From contig VZTI01001288.1 in the NCBI GenBank assembly GCA_013397865.1, positions 317,446-381,445 of the forward strand: DNA of 64,000 nucleotides, in the 5' to 3' direction. Origin of the DNA: Struthidea cinerea (lineage: Eukaryota > Chordata > Aves > Passeriformes > Corcoracidae). This document shows, piece by piece, positions 34,896 through 46,480 of the stretch. A program made the translations under genes and the position numbers. The notes beneath the pieces are model-generated. The model did no database searches and had not been told where the DNA came from. It worked only from the letters and a program-made list of their open reading frames with translations. Every line of letters starts with the position of its first letter. Position 1 is the stretch's first letter.

Positions 34896-35336
34896 TTATT
34901 TAAAGGCACAGTACTTGAGCCTGTGCTGCTTTTCTTGGAGGCTGTTCTGTTCTGATGTCAGCTGCACGTCCAGTTGTGCGTTCACTGCCACGTGTGTGAC
35001 ATCGAGAAGTCCCGTAGTTTGGAGTGTCTTTTTGTGGTGTCTGGAAATAAACTCTCTACCCCATGGACTCGCATCCATCACCCAAGGAACTGGGGGTGCA
35101 CAATGCCTTGTTTCTTCAGGAAGTACTTCCACCATCATGGTCAATCTCCTCATTTGCTCTCGAATGGAAAGTTCCTCCTGTCTGGTGATGAAGTCCACAT
35201 GAGGCCTCCCATTTTGGCCAGCAGCAACATCGTGCCAGCCAAATATCTTGCTCCTAGGGACGGTTTCATGGCATTTACTCTGGTGCAATGGACAAACAGC
35301 AGACTGGACTTCTTCAAGTCCTGTGGTGCCTTCCAC
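34896..35336 (-). other. Unexplained minus-strand open frame, 146 codons
   Basis: The frame listed here begins at a GTG and stays open upstream to a stop near 35400, about 170 codons in all. The inferred product is hydrophilic and mixed in composition, without low-complexity runs, and looks more protein-like than other frames in the window. I recognise no family or domain. An AATAAA signal (34808-34813, minus) follows the stop by about 85 bases. No poly(A) tract follows, so it is not an obvious processed pseudogene. Options are a terminal exon of an unknown transcript, a decayed gene fragment, or chance; chance remains likeliest. Confidence 0.15.
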
Positions 35337-35409
35337 TGGGCTGCTCCTTTCCCTGCTTTCCCCAGATTTCCGAAGGTTTCTTTCTCCTGCTTGTTTTTAT
35401 TTACGTTTC

Positions 35410-37531
35410 TGAGGTCTACGTTTTTTGGAGTTTGGTTTAGGCTGCTGGCTGCTTTTCTTGGAAAAAAATGTGGTGGAGCCAGGGCAGGATGTCCTCACAA
35501 CGCTGTTTCGTGGAAATTTCCCTCGCTGGAGATCGCTCTGTGTTTCTCCAAGGCTTGGAGCCAGCCCAGCAGTACCAAGCAACCTGGATTTTTTACAGTC
35601 AGTGGATCCCTGGCCATAGATCCATGCAGGACCTAATTATGCCTCTGCATAGCTTTTTCCCTGTTTACTTAATATTCCTGCATGTGTGTTTGTACCAGCA
35701 AATTCTGTCCTGGTTCCCCCTTAAGCCCCTCTTGGCGTCTTCCTCCAACCTGTGTGGTTAAAGGTTTCACTGGTTTATTAAGTTCTCCTCATAGTAGAGG
35801 GGAAAGGCCCTTTTTGCGACTTAGACAGGTAGGAAAGTTTCCTGCTGGAGTGAAACTTTACTGAATGCTTTTCTTGCAAGTGCAAAGAAAAGAAACCACC
35901 ACAGTTTTTTTTTCTTATATTTGGAGAAGGAAACAATGCCTAACACCTGAAAAATTAAGATAAATTTGTTTGAGAACACCCTTTTACTTTTTCACCGCAA
36001 GTATTTAGCAAGATGTGGCAGCAGGAAAAAGCCAGCTGTAGCTTTGAAATTAGCGGATGATTCCCCACATGGAAAGCCACCACAAAAGCCACATTTCTGT
36101 GACAGGGATGGGTAACTTCAATGGACATGAACAGCTTGGACATGAATAACAGTCAGGGATGTGATTTTAAGATCTGCCAGCAAAAGTCTTATTCTGCCCA
36201 TTTCCTCTCCTTCATCATAGCAACCTGATTTTCAGTGCAGCTGTTGCTGCCTGCACTAATGTTTATCAAGTAGTTCTCTGAATCCATTTTCACCATGGAA
36301 AAGCTTCCTACATCCTCCACACTCATGTATATAATTTTTGTCCATTTATCTACATAAATAGCAGGGTGATAAAAGGCAGATCCCTCTGCTTTCTTTAAAA
36401 AATCTAGCTTCTCAAGGCTTTAAAACTTCAAGGGCTGAGGATCCTTCTAGCACAGTGCTGTCACAGTTTTCTACACTTACTGGGCTGTCCTGGCATGTCA
36501 CTTTCCTGGCCATGAGTGTTAATTATTTTTCTGGATAATGACTATGACCACAGACCTGCTTTAGGTAATATTAAATCCTGTCCCAAGAGATAGAACAGGC
36601 TCCTCACGTGTTGCAGTTCGTAGTCTCAGCCTCGTTTGTGTGATTGTGCAGGATAATGTAATGCAAATGATGATGATGATGATGAAAAACAGCGTTTTCA
36701 GGCCTTCAGCTGCTCTGGCTTTGTAGCAGCAGCTGCCAGAACTTGGTCGTGTCTCCATTTCTTCATCTCAGTTGTCATTGGGCCACAGCACGAGTTAATG
36801 TGGATGCAACATGATTGCTACAGAACCCAGAAAGAACACGTATAAGAAATAGTCACAGATTTCCAGCCAGCCTTATAATGTAAATCATCCTTTTTTCTTT
36901 CTTTTAAAATTTTTTTTCCCAAAAGTAAGACCTGCTTTCTGTGGGCAAAAGAACCTGACATTTCCTGAAATCACTAGAAGTTTTCATCTGGCAATGAAAA
37001 ATTTACTAGTCCCAGTTGAAAGCTTTTTGATTTTTTTTTTTTTATGAAAACATAACAGAAAAGAAAAATCTCCCTGGCTTGTCCTGGTTGATTGTTGCTT
37101 TGCCCTGTGTCATACCTGATCACTTTTGCATTGACTTTTTCCTAGCTTAGAAAAAGTGCTTTGATTAATACCATTGCAGAAGCCTGTGAAATGGCAGTGA
37201 GTATTTCAGAGCTCTTGTACCTGCTTAGTCAAACAGAACGTGCTTCCAATTAGCCTCAGCCTGCGCTGTTTCAAAATAAATGTGTAACTCATTATCAGCT
37301 GGTATCACAGGTTTGGAACCAAAATACATCCCAAAGGAAATGTATAACAAATATTTCGTATCAGTTGCATAAATCATGAGAAAACGCGCTTTGGTTTTTT
37401 TTTTCTCCTCTCTCCTTCTGGAGATGCTGTACCCCTTGAACACGAACACCCTTGCACGCATGTCCCTGTTTAAATGCAGGACTTGTCACCTCCACTCCTT
37501 TCCCTGGAGTCCTGGAGAAGGCAATGGGCAA
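35410..37531. other. Unique non-coding stretch with (ATG)n run
   Basis: The trinucleotide ATG repeats six times at 36667-36684, giving Ile on the minus strand. A T-run lies at 37030-37043. No exon is supported. Confidence 0.55.
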
Positions 37532-37608
37532 GTTCATAAAATCACGGAATCATTAGGGTTGGAAAAGACCTCCAGGACCGTCAAGTCTAACCTTTGACCG
37601 AACACAAG
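37532..37608 (-). mobile_element. CR1 LINE, short 3' fragment
   Basis: Read on plus it begins TTCATAAAATCACGGAATC, then TTAGGGTTGGAAAAGACCTCC and a TCAAGTCTAACC block, the reverse complement of a CR1 3' end. It differs from the other copies by its AAAAGACCT block and so may belong to another subfamily. The element lies on minus and its upstream part is lost. Confidence 0.85.
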
Positions 37609-38379
37609 TTACAACTTCATAGTGAATTAGGGTCAGATGGTATCAGCTCCAAATAACCCTGAATAATCCCTGCCTGCACTGGGGGCTCTGGGAGGCGGCA
37701 GGGCTGGGAGGTGCTGGATCTTGCACGGGAGGAGAGTGGTGGAGGAGGTGAGGGCTGCAAAAAATGGGTATGAGAGGAAGGAGAAGCTTTCAAACAAAAA
37801 GGAATGCAGTGTTTACATATTTGATGAGGCTACACACGCAGTGTTTGGAGCGATGCTGCGCAGACACGTTGCCCACATTGGAGGGTGTTAAATGCTTGGA
37901 TGATATTCAAACATGCACATTCACCGCGTCACCTGCTGGCTTCTAGCAGCAGCCCAAATCCCAAAAGGGCCCTGTGATTAATTTATCCTTGATCCTTAGA
38001 TAGGCACAGACTATTTTGATAAAGGGAGGAGAGCTATTGTGACTTTCCTTCCTTTATTGCTCCACCCAAGATAAAGCAGACAGGATACTTTACAGCTTTG
38101 TACAGACAGTCAATCTATGTCTAGCAAGAGGTGCTGGACCTCAGAGACCAGGCTCCCTTCTGTTCTAGGCTCTTTAGCTCATATATAAAACTGGAGAAAT
38201 CTGATTTTTCAGGATTTTCTCCTTGCTTCTAAATTGCTCAGCCCAAACTTTTTTTGCTTCAGATCATATTATAGAACTGATGAAGACACGTTTGGTGTCT
38301 ACTTGTCTTTAAATATAACTCAAAGGATAAAGCCTCTATTTGAATGATCATTGTACCAATTTTTCTGGGGTTTTTTTTT
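37609..38379. other. Unique non-coding sequence
   Basis: No repeat or exon is recognised. The right end is a T-run that enters an assembly gap. Confidence 0.5.
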
Positions 38380-38403
38380 NNNNNNNNNNNNNNNNNNNNN
38401 NNN
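38380..38403. other. Assembly gap (24 N) in a poly-T run
   Basis: Twenty-four unknown bases flanked by T on both sides (nine on the left, five on the right). The likely content is a longer T homopolymer of uncertain length. Confidence 0.98.
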
Positions 38404-38523
38404 TTTTTGAGCTTTCCACTGTGCAGTTTGCACTGCTTTAAGTCCTGCTGTTTTGCAGCAAGAGGCTTCTGGCCAAACCACTGATTCTGGGGCCGTAGCA
38501 GAGAAACACGCCACGGAAGCCTT

Positions 38524-38572
38524 CAGTCAAAATCCAGTCAAAATTCAGCCAGAATTCAGCCAAAATACAGCC
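38524..38572. repeat. 11-bp minisatellite, 4.5 copies
   Basis: Consecutive units CAGTCAAAATC, CAGTCAAAATT, CAGCCAGAATT and CAGCCAAAATA are followed by CAGCC. The consensus is CAGYCAAAATT. Unit-to-unit changes show the array is not brand new. Confidence 0.92.
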
Positions 38573-38974
38573 TTGTCCTTTCAAAGGCTGTGCTGCAGAA
38601 GTGCCTGCAAATGTTGCTGGGGGCTCATTATGACCCACACCTTTGTCGGTCACCCTTGTTTCTGTTTTATCACTGTTGTGTCTCTGCTCAGACCTCTGAG
38701 CTGACTTTGCAAAACACCCTGGGAGCTGTGCAGAGCTGTTGCTGCCCACCACATCTCTCAGTTTCCTGCTTGGGAGGGCTGCACCAGGTAGGAAGAATGG
38801 AGTTCCACCAGCGAGGATTGCTGTTAGGAAATGTCACCATGACCCTGAGAAATCTGATTCATACGTTTTCTTTCCACAGGACCAGTTCTTTTGCCCTCAT
38901 AGGTAGGGACTTTATCAAGGAAAGCAGAAAGGACTCTAGACTGGAATAACCCTTAAAAACTGCCTGAGATACAG
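38573..38974. other. Unique sequence between minisatellite and CR1
   Basis: No repeat or exon is recognised in this interval. Confidence 0.5.
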
Positions 38975-39186
38975 CAAAAGATTGGACTGGTGGTGAGGCC
39001 CTGGCACGGGTTGTCCAGAAAAACTGTGTCTGTCCCATCTTTGGAAGTGTCCAAGGCCAGGTTGGATGGGGCTTGGAGCAACCTGGGATAGTGGAAGGTG
39101 TCCCTGCCCATGGCAAGGGGTGAAATGAGATGAGATTTAAGGTCCCTTCCAACCCAAACCATTCTAGGATTCTGTGATTCTATGAC
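38975..39186 (+). mobile_element. CR1 LINE, 3' fragment
   Basis: Sense on plus: GGTGAGGCCCTGGCACGG, then CCAAGGCCAGGTTGGATGGG, GGAAGGTGTCCCTGCCCATGG and AAGGTCCCTTCCAACCCAAA, ending with three degenerate octamers (ATTCTAGG, ATTCTGTG, ATTCTATG) at 39161-39184. The well-preserved tail suggests a relatively young copy. No protein is encoded. Confidence 0.96.
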
Positions 39187-40110
39187 TGACATTATTATTT
39201 GTGTTATTGGCCACAAAACGTCACTCTGCACAGATGGGGTAGGGGCTGGAGGGTGGACCAGGGGCAGTGGTCAGCTACCTGCCTGGATCCTGACAACATG
39301 AGCACCTATTTATGCTTTTGGTGCCTTTTCAGTCCCACCCACATCAAAACATTGAGCCTCTTCTGGGAAAAAAAACAATAGAGAGACGTGAAACTGCTCC
39401 TGGGACAGTCCCTGTGCCGACCCAGAGCTGAGCCCAGACACCATGGAAGTGACGTGTTCCCTGCCTTTTCCAGTAACAGACTGGTATCAGAGGGACACAG
39501 GTCTGGTGCTGTGTTTACCCACCTTCCTCCATCAATACAAATGGCTCAGACAAAATAGATTAGTGTCTAATAAAAGGGGACATCTACTCTATTATTTCAA
39601 AGAAAAACAGCCTTAAACATAAATGAGTAAGCCACATTGCTTTAATGAGACGTGGAAATTAGCTGTCACTGCCAAAACATAGCTCCTTCTCTCAGCCTCC
39701 TGTTCTGATTATAAGAATGGTAATTTGCCAGCTCCCAACTTCCTGTTATTAAACCAATTGTAAAACTTTCAGAAATATTTGAGAGAGTCATTTAAAACCA
39801 TGGGGTTGACATTCACCCAGCACGGATGATTATCACCTTTTCCTCCTCCTTCTCTTCCGCCTCCTTTCCTGGGTTCACAGACCTTCCTGTCTTTGAGCAC
39901 TGTGGAAATTCATGCAATGGGGAACTGCAGGAGACCCCTGGCACCAGGGGCAACCAGAAGAAGGAATCAGCCCAAATATTTCCTGGAGGAAATGATGCGA
40001 CATCACAAGCCTTGTTTTTCCTTAGAAAAAAAACCCTTTTTTTCCTCTGGAAGAGACACTCTTTTTAAAGGAAAAACCTTGTTTTATTTGCAAAACAATG
40101 TACTTAGAAT
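39187..40110. other. Unique non-coding sequence
   Basis: A pyrimidine-rich stretch (TCCTCCTCC type) lies at 39841-39870. No gene is supported. Confidence 0.5.
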
Positions 40111-40242
40111 AAGTTGGTTAAGAGCATGGTGATAATAGCACCAAGGTTGTGGGTTTGATCCCTATATGGGCTGTTCCCTTCAGACTTGGACTCAATGATC
40201 CTTGTGGGTCCCTTCCAACACAGGATATTCTCTGGTTCTGTA
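40111..40242 (+). mobile_element. tRNA-Ile-derived SINE with CR1 tail (TguSINE1-like)
   Basis: Positions 40113-40171 align with tRNA-Ile(AAT) from the D-arm on: AGTTGGTTAAGAGCATGG, the anticodon region GATAATAGC, then GGTTTGATCC, a decayed B box whose CpG has become TG. The first dozen bases of the tRNA, including most of the A box, are missing. From about 40183 the sequence turns into a CR1-type 3' end (TTGGACTCAATGATCC, GGGTCCCTTCCAAC, CAGGATATTC). A tRNA-Ile head with a CR1-X tail is the known structure of the passerine SINE TguSINE1, mobilised by CR1 enzymes. This copy is truncated and inactive. It is not a tRNA gene. Confidence 0.88.
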
Positions 40243-43200
40243 AATAAATAAGATTCCTGCATGTTATGAAATCTATTGAAAGGGAGAATAACTACAATAA
40301 AAAAGGACTTTGCATGCCTGGTTTCCCTAGGGCGGTGAGGAAAGTCACCCTCGCAGAGAGAAATACAGGTGCCTGTTTTGGGGTGTTTTTATAAAAGCCT
40401 GTCACCATTCTGTCTAAACATTACAGGAGAGGTTTTCAAACACACAAATAGCAGTTCGGCTTCCAACTCCCACCAGCTCTCCAAGGGAGATGACCATGAA
40501 ATTGCCCTTTGTACAGTGAAAATCATTCCTGCCCGTACTGTGCTATTAGGTTACCCATACGGGCTTCTTCTGTTGACCTCAAACCCCCACGGAGCTCATG
40601 TTCCCAGCTGCTGGCAGGGCTGGCACTTGGCTAAGAGATAACATCACCAGTGCCTTTGCACCCTGCGTGCTTCACTGTTTCTTTTGTAGGACACACATTT
40701 TTTTCAGTGTCAAATGTCTGCATTTCTGTGGAGAGGAGTATATAGAGAGAGATGTAGACAGATATAGATATATTTGTCCAATGTTCTTACAACAACATCC
40801 CAATGGAAGTTTGTGACAGGCAGGATCTATGTTTTAAACTCTCTCTTCTGTGACTGATAGCAAAGTTAAGGTTTCCTAATGGATTTCATTAAGTCGTCCA
40901 CATAAGAAATCTCACTGCTTCCTGCTTTGATTCCTCTTGCATTTAATTTCCTACCACAGTCCATACTCTGTCTCTTCGTTCCAGGGAAATATGGATTATG
41001 TGAAATTTATTGTCCAAACGAAGTCTACTGAATATTTTCCTCCAAGTGAGGAAATTCCCTGTTGATTTTTTTCTGCGAGGAGGCTGCACTCAGATACAGG
41101 CAGAGGTACACACAGTTCCTTTCACAGCTATAAAACATTGTTGTTTACAGAGGTATATTTTCCCAGATCTCTGCTGTATTAATCATTGCTCCCGACCCAG
41201 AGTGTTTATTCTGAAAAACAACCACCACCGACCACGTCTCCCCTCTGGGGTGCGATACTAAAGTATGAATGCAATGGAGAGGACCAGGACTCGATCTCAG
41301 GGCGGCTCTGCACGCTCCTCATCCTCTCAGCTGCCTTATAAGACACACCCAGGAGCCAGGCTGGGCCTGTAATTGAAGCCCATCGACCACCTCCTTCCCA
41401 AAACCTGTGGCTCAGCTATAACTGACGTGGCAGGGCTGTTTGTTTATTCTCCTGAACAGATGTTTGAGCGGAGTCTCCCCAACCTCCAATAAAATATCGC
41501 AGACAGCTGTGAAGTTTGCTAACCCCTCGTTAAAGCAATCTCCTTGAAGTCCTTAACTCACCAGCAGATAAACCACACCAACATGGAGCGCTCCCACTCT
41601 CGAGGACAGAGAGCCATTCCCACCAGCCAACACAGACCATAAACTTGTGCGCTGGAAATCCTTGCGTCTCTGCTTTAGATCAATGCCATTAAAACAAAGG
41701 CAGATGGAATATTTTACTCTTATCTGAGGCACTGGTTAATTGCCTTTCTGATTGCTCACATCTCCAACTCCTCTCTTCCCTTCCTGCTCCACGGAGTGGC
41801 TGTCACAGGGTGGTGGCAAGGAGTGTTGGAGCGCTCGTCCTTACATCCACAGCCTGGGATTAACTCTGTGCATGGCAGCACATCAGCACTTCAGAACCCT
41901 GCAGAAGTGGTTTTCCTTGCAAAAGCAGCAAATTGATGCAGGGACGATGCTCCCATTCCCACCACACCAAGTTTGCCAGCATTTCCTTGCTCTCCATGTG
42001 CTCTCCGCCCATCATGGTTATGGTCAACCTCAACCCATCCAACAGGAGAGGGAAGGAGCTGACAGATGGGGATGAGACCCACGGGCACAGAGCTGGGACA
42101 CCACAGGGGAGAAGAAGTAGGGAAGAAAACAGGTTGACCATGGCAGCAGCACACGGGACAGTAGCTGAGGACAGGGTGATCAAGTTGGACACTATTAGTG
42201 GTTGATCCATTCTTTTTTCCCGCCAGACACAAGATTTCTCTAAATCTGCATAGTGCAATGTACAGCTTACATTTTATTTTTGACACCATTCCCCCAGGTT
42301 TTCATCTCTCAGTCCTTTCTCCCTCCAGCCCCACCCTTCCAGGAATTCACATTGCACACATTTCTGCAAAGGCAATTAATGGCTTCTCTTTAAAGCTATG
42401 GGAGAGGAATGCCCTTTCTATTAATGCTTATCGTCGTGTACTGCCCCAATAAAGATTCCTTGTAAACCCAAAAGAATGTCCTGAGCAGTGCTGGGGGCTG
42501 GATTGCCCAAGATGTTCAGTGGCCAGGGCCAGACGCCTGAACATGCACAGTTTTAAGCACAAAGAGAATGCTAAATATCAGCTCAAACATTCAGTTGGCT
42601 CAGGGCAGTGTATTTTCCATGCTACCCATTGTACAGCACTGGGGTTTTGATTTCTTTTTGTTTTCTTTGTAAATAAATCCTCGTAATGACTTTCCCGTAT
42701 CTGATTCCAGCACAACCGATGACACAGACAACAGCAATGACTCAGCATGGTGAGGTTCCTCGCCCGTGTCTGAAGCTTGTCTGTGCCAAGGGACCTCATG
42801 AAATGTCCCATGGGCCCCTTCTTTCCCAAGGAAATTGGGGAGACGGCCCATGCTCAGGTCAGTTCCCAGCAAGGAGCCAGGACACAGCCAGGCTGAGCAT
42901 TCAGGGAGCAGAGGGTGAGCACAACACAGCCGAGGCCCTTCTCTTCCATCACATCACTTTGCTGAAAGCCATTCCTTTTCCAAAGATGTCACCAGGCCAG
43001 GAGGCAGCATCACAACAGTGCATGGGATCCACACATCCCAAGCAGACATGGGATCTTTGTCACCAAAAGGTGTGAGCTGTTGTCACCTGAGCTCTGGTAG
43101 CAGCTCCCTCAGCTGGTGTCGGTAGCAGCTTCCTGTCCTCCACGTGCAAGAGGCTTTTGAGACATGCAAAGCCCAGTGCAGATGCTCCACGGTGTCTGGG

Positions 43201-44700
43201 TTGACCGGTGGAAGGTTTTTCTCGTTTGCAAAGTCAGTCTTCCATGCTTTGGACCGTGTTAATATTATTTGATTATAGATACTGTAGGAAAGACGGAGCT
43301 TCTACATCCCAGACAACAGGCTCCATAAATGCATTTCTAAAATAATTCAGTGAGAGATCATCTGTTACGCTTGTGCAGGATGAGAGGGAAATTGTCCAAA
43401 ATTTGTATTCTAATGGGGAAAAAGTAATCCTTGGAAGCAGAGAGAGGGAATCTGCTGGCCAAGAGACCCCAGAAAGCTTTGAATGTTTCGCAGGCTGTAA
43501 CTGATACTGAGACTTTTGGGCAAATGGACAAAGGGATTCCTGAAGGCAAACCTCTCTCAAGCCCTCACATGCACATTTTTTTTATTTTGTGAAGAGACAT
43601 CTATAACGTTTTGGTGGAGGAGGTTGCTGGCCTGTCAAAGCTTCGGGAGGTTATTTAACTTCTTCCAGTCACAGTCCTGGACTTCATGGTCTTCTGTCTT
43701 TATTTCTAATGAATTTCTGTCTCAGCTCTAAAATGTCTGGTTCCCATTCCAAAGATGTAATTTGACTTCTCCTGCAAGAGGTCTGACTACATCCATGGTT
43801 TTTCTCCAGCCAGAACTTACAGGCACTCCAACTTCTATTCAAAGCAAACTTTGGGCTCTATGTACGTGTTGGGGCCAAACTCCAGCAAAGCCAAGTGCCC
43901 TCAAGCCTTCACGAGGTCAGGCCCCTTGTAATTTTGATGCTTATAAAACACAGAAAATGAAGTGTTTTGCCTCTCTTATAAAATAAGAGCAAAATGAGAG
44001 AAAGCTCTTACTCCTCAGAACATCATGAAATTATAAGGAAATTTAAGTGTGCTTGTGCCCTCAGGTTTAGAGGTTGAAACCACTGGGCTGGCTGGGCATA
44101 AGGGGTGTTAAGAGATTCCTGTTATCAGGATGGATTAAAAGGTTCAGAGTTGGTTTGAAACCTTAAAAATAAACCCTATTCATATCCCTTTTCTCTACTT
44201 ATTCCCCTAATGGGAGTGAGTAGAACAATTTTCATCGTTTCTTTACCCCAGAAAGCTTCTCCCACAGCAGTGCTCCCTCCAACACCTCTACACCCCAACG
44301 CTATGACTGTGTCTCACTAGCGAAACATTTTGATGAATTCCCATCCCTCAATCTCTCCAGCTGCTGGAGTCACTCTAGGTTTCCAAATGACTGCATCCCT
44401 CTGGATGAAGCCCTGAGCACTACAAATCCTCATTCCCCTTGGTAGCCAGCGTTCATTCATGTCAGTGTATCTTGTTCCATGAGCAAGCCTTATTAGACCA
44501 GGACTGTGTTGCTTCTTAACAAAAAAGGGAAGAAAGAAGGGACACGACTAAATTCGTGCACTTAGGCGGCAGAGCTGGGCTGAGAGATAAATAAACCCTT
44601 AAATCACGGTGCTGCACTGTTGCCAGAGTGATCTATCTCTCCTTTGAAAATTGTGCCTGCAAGGAAATGACAAATAATTTTCCACACACAGCCCTTGCAG
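40243..44700. other. Unique non-coding stretch
   Basis: No repeat family is recognised. Near 41336-41342, TTATAAGA follows a moderately CpG-bearing stretch and is a weak TATA candidate. Paired overlapping frames at 41752-42289 (107 plus, 132 minus) are mutual shadows without domains. Confidence 0.5.
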
Positions 44701-45100
44701 ACGCACCGGAGTGAGTAACTTGGAGGACGTCAGGATTTTCAGTATTCCTGTCCTTCTGGAAAGCCGCAGCCAAATCCCCGCCGAGCACAACGAAAGCCTC
44801 TCCCTCCTGGAAACCTGACTGAGGACTCGGAGAGCACCGTCAGTAAACCACGAGTAAAGGCCCCGAAATGATGTGCAGGATTCCAGCAGGATTCCGGCAG
44901 GACGTGGTCTCGCGCCTGGCCCGCAGCCACGTGGAGGTCACCGAGGGAAATAAATCAGTGGCCAGTGAGCTGTGCCGGTGGGTTTGGCTGTGATTCCCAC
45001 CCCAGGCTCATTGTAGTGACGCCAGGAGCTGTGACTCCATTCGTCAGCGCGACGGCGGAAATGCAAAATCCAGATCTTTGTAACGGAGACCACGGAAAGG
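44701..45100. promoter_or_regulatory. CpG-rich patch, island-like
   Basis: By hand count there are about 27 CpGs in 400 bases, including TCTCGCGCC at about 44908-44916 and CAGCGCGACGGCGG at 45046-45059. The flanks carry only a few per 400. The G+C content is visibly raised. This is the most island-like segment of the window. No TATA box, donor or long frame accompanies it. Candidates are a CpG-island promoter of a non-coding RNA, an orphan island within a gene, or an enhancer. Confidence 0.45.
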
Positions 45101-45982
45101 AGGCTCTCAGGAGAAACTCAGCAAAGGGAGTCATCAGCACTTTGCAGCTGCATATGTGTTGTCTAGGACATGGGGAAAACATGGGGAAAAATAAATAAAT
45201 ACAACCAAATCCTTCGTTAAAGTCTCAGACCAAATGAAGTCACTTCCAGAAAAACATCATGGAGTGCTTTGCTCATGTAACGCACGGGTCTGTGCACGCA
45301 TGCTGTGATTACAGCCCGCAGCAGACTCCTCGGGGATAGGAGAGCCTGGTGCCCTGCCCAGGGTGGAACAGTTTGGGGTGCAATGGGGTGGCAGATGTCC
45401 CCAGGCTGAGCAGTTCTTGGGGTGCTTGCTGAGGGCAGGATCCTGCTGCGCTTTCCTACCTGGGAAATCTTTCCAACATAAGCCAGGAGATCTCTGGCTC
45501 TCGAAGGAGCCTCCATGGCGCTCATTACCTGTTGGACCAACTTGATCATTAGTCACAATTTCTTACCACTAAGCTTTCCCAAACCTCAGTTCTCCCACAT
45601 TTATTGTACTCTCCTTTCACACCTTGGCTTTTGAAGGCAAATTTCTTTTCACTCCTGCCATCACCCCAGTGGCTGCTGCCTGTGAAGCACCACGTTTGTA
45701 AGAGCTTGTTGGTGAAACACTCTTCAAGGCAAAGAAGATTTGTAGTAGCATCTTGCAAAATGAGCAGCCTCTCCATGATGTGCTTGATGTCTCCAAAAAC
45801 TCCAACGTGGCCCCCCAAAAAAAGGGGAGGTTTTATCATGTAGTTATTGCTGAATGCTAAACATAAGCTATATTATGGGGCTTGTGCTCATCCCGAGAAG
45901 TAACCCAGGGCCTAAGTTTGTACCCGGAGACCTGGCTACAAATTTAGATTTTAAGATGGTCTAAATAGTTAATAAATAATCC
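45101..45982. other. Unique non-coding sequence
   Basis: No repeat or exon is recognised. Short mirrored frames occur on both strands without domain content. Confidence 0.5.
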
Positions 45983-46027
45983 AATAACTAATAACTAATA
46001 ACTAATAACTAATAACTAATAACTAAT
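45983..46027. repeat. AATAACT heptamer microsatellite
   Basis: About six near-perfect AATAACT units occur in 45 bases. It is preceded by related AT-rich sequence (TTAATAAATAAT) and lies about 57 bases before a CR1 copy. Confidence 0.94.
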
Positions 46028-46083
46028 TCTTTTTTAAAAAAGCAGGAGGGCTGAGATCTGGCCATGGCTCCGTCAGCTCCTTG

Positions 46084-46480
46084 GTGCCTGTAGGGTTGTT
46101 TAGCCTGGCGAAAAGGAGGCTCAGGGGGAACCTTTTCACTCTCCAAAACTCCCTGGCAGGAGGGTGGGGCCAGGTGGAGGTAGGGCTCTGCTCCCAGGGA
46201 ACGAGGAACAGGACAAGAGGAAATGGCTCCAAGCTGTCCCAGGGGAGGCTCAAGTTGAACATCAGGAAGAATTTCTTCACCGAAAAGGTGGCTGGGCACT
46301 GAAAGGGGCTGCCCAGGTTGGTGGTGGAGTCCCCACCCCTGGAAGTGTTCAAGGAACTCCTGGACGTGGCACTCAGTTCTGTGGTCTGGCTGACAAGGTG
46401 AAGAACAGCCAAAGGTTGGACTTGATGATCTTGGAGGTCTTTTCCAGCCTCAGGGATTCTGTGATTCCATGATTCTGTGA
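46084..46480 (+). mobile_element. CR1 LINE, longest copy in window (about 400 bp)
   Basis: Sense on plus. Recognisable CR1 blocks follow in order: TTAGCCTGGCGAAAAGGAGG, ACAGGACAAGAGGAAATGG, CAGGAAGAATTTCTTCACCG, GGCTGCCCAGG, GGTGGTGGAGTCCCC, then GGTTGGACTTGATGATCTTG and TCTTTTCCAGCC, with the octamer tail ATTCTGTG ATTCCATG ATTCTGTG at 46457-46480. Only the very end of the reverse transcriptase frame or the 3' untranslated region is present. The minus-strand frames up to 153 codons here are antisense shadows. Confidence 0.96.

Noticed and set aside
40113..40171. tRNA-Ile gene
   Set aside because: The 5' end and A box are missing, the B box is mutated and a CR1 tail follows: it is a SINE.
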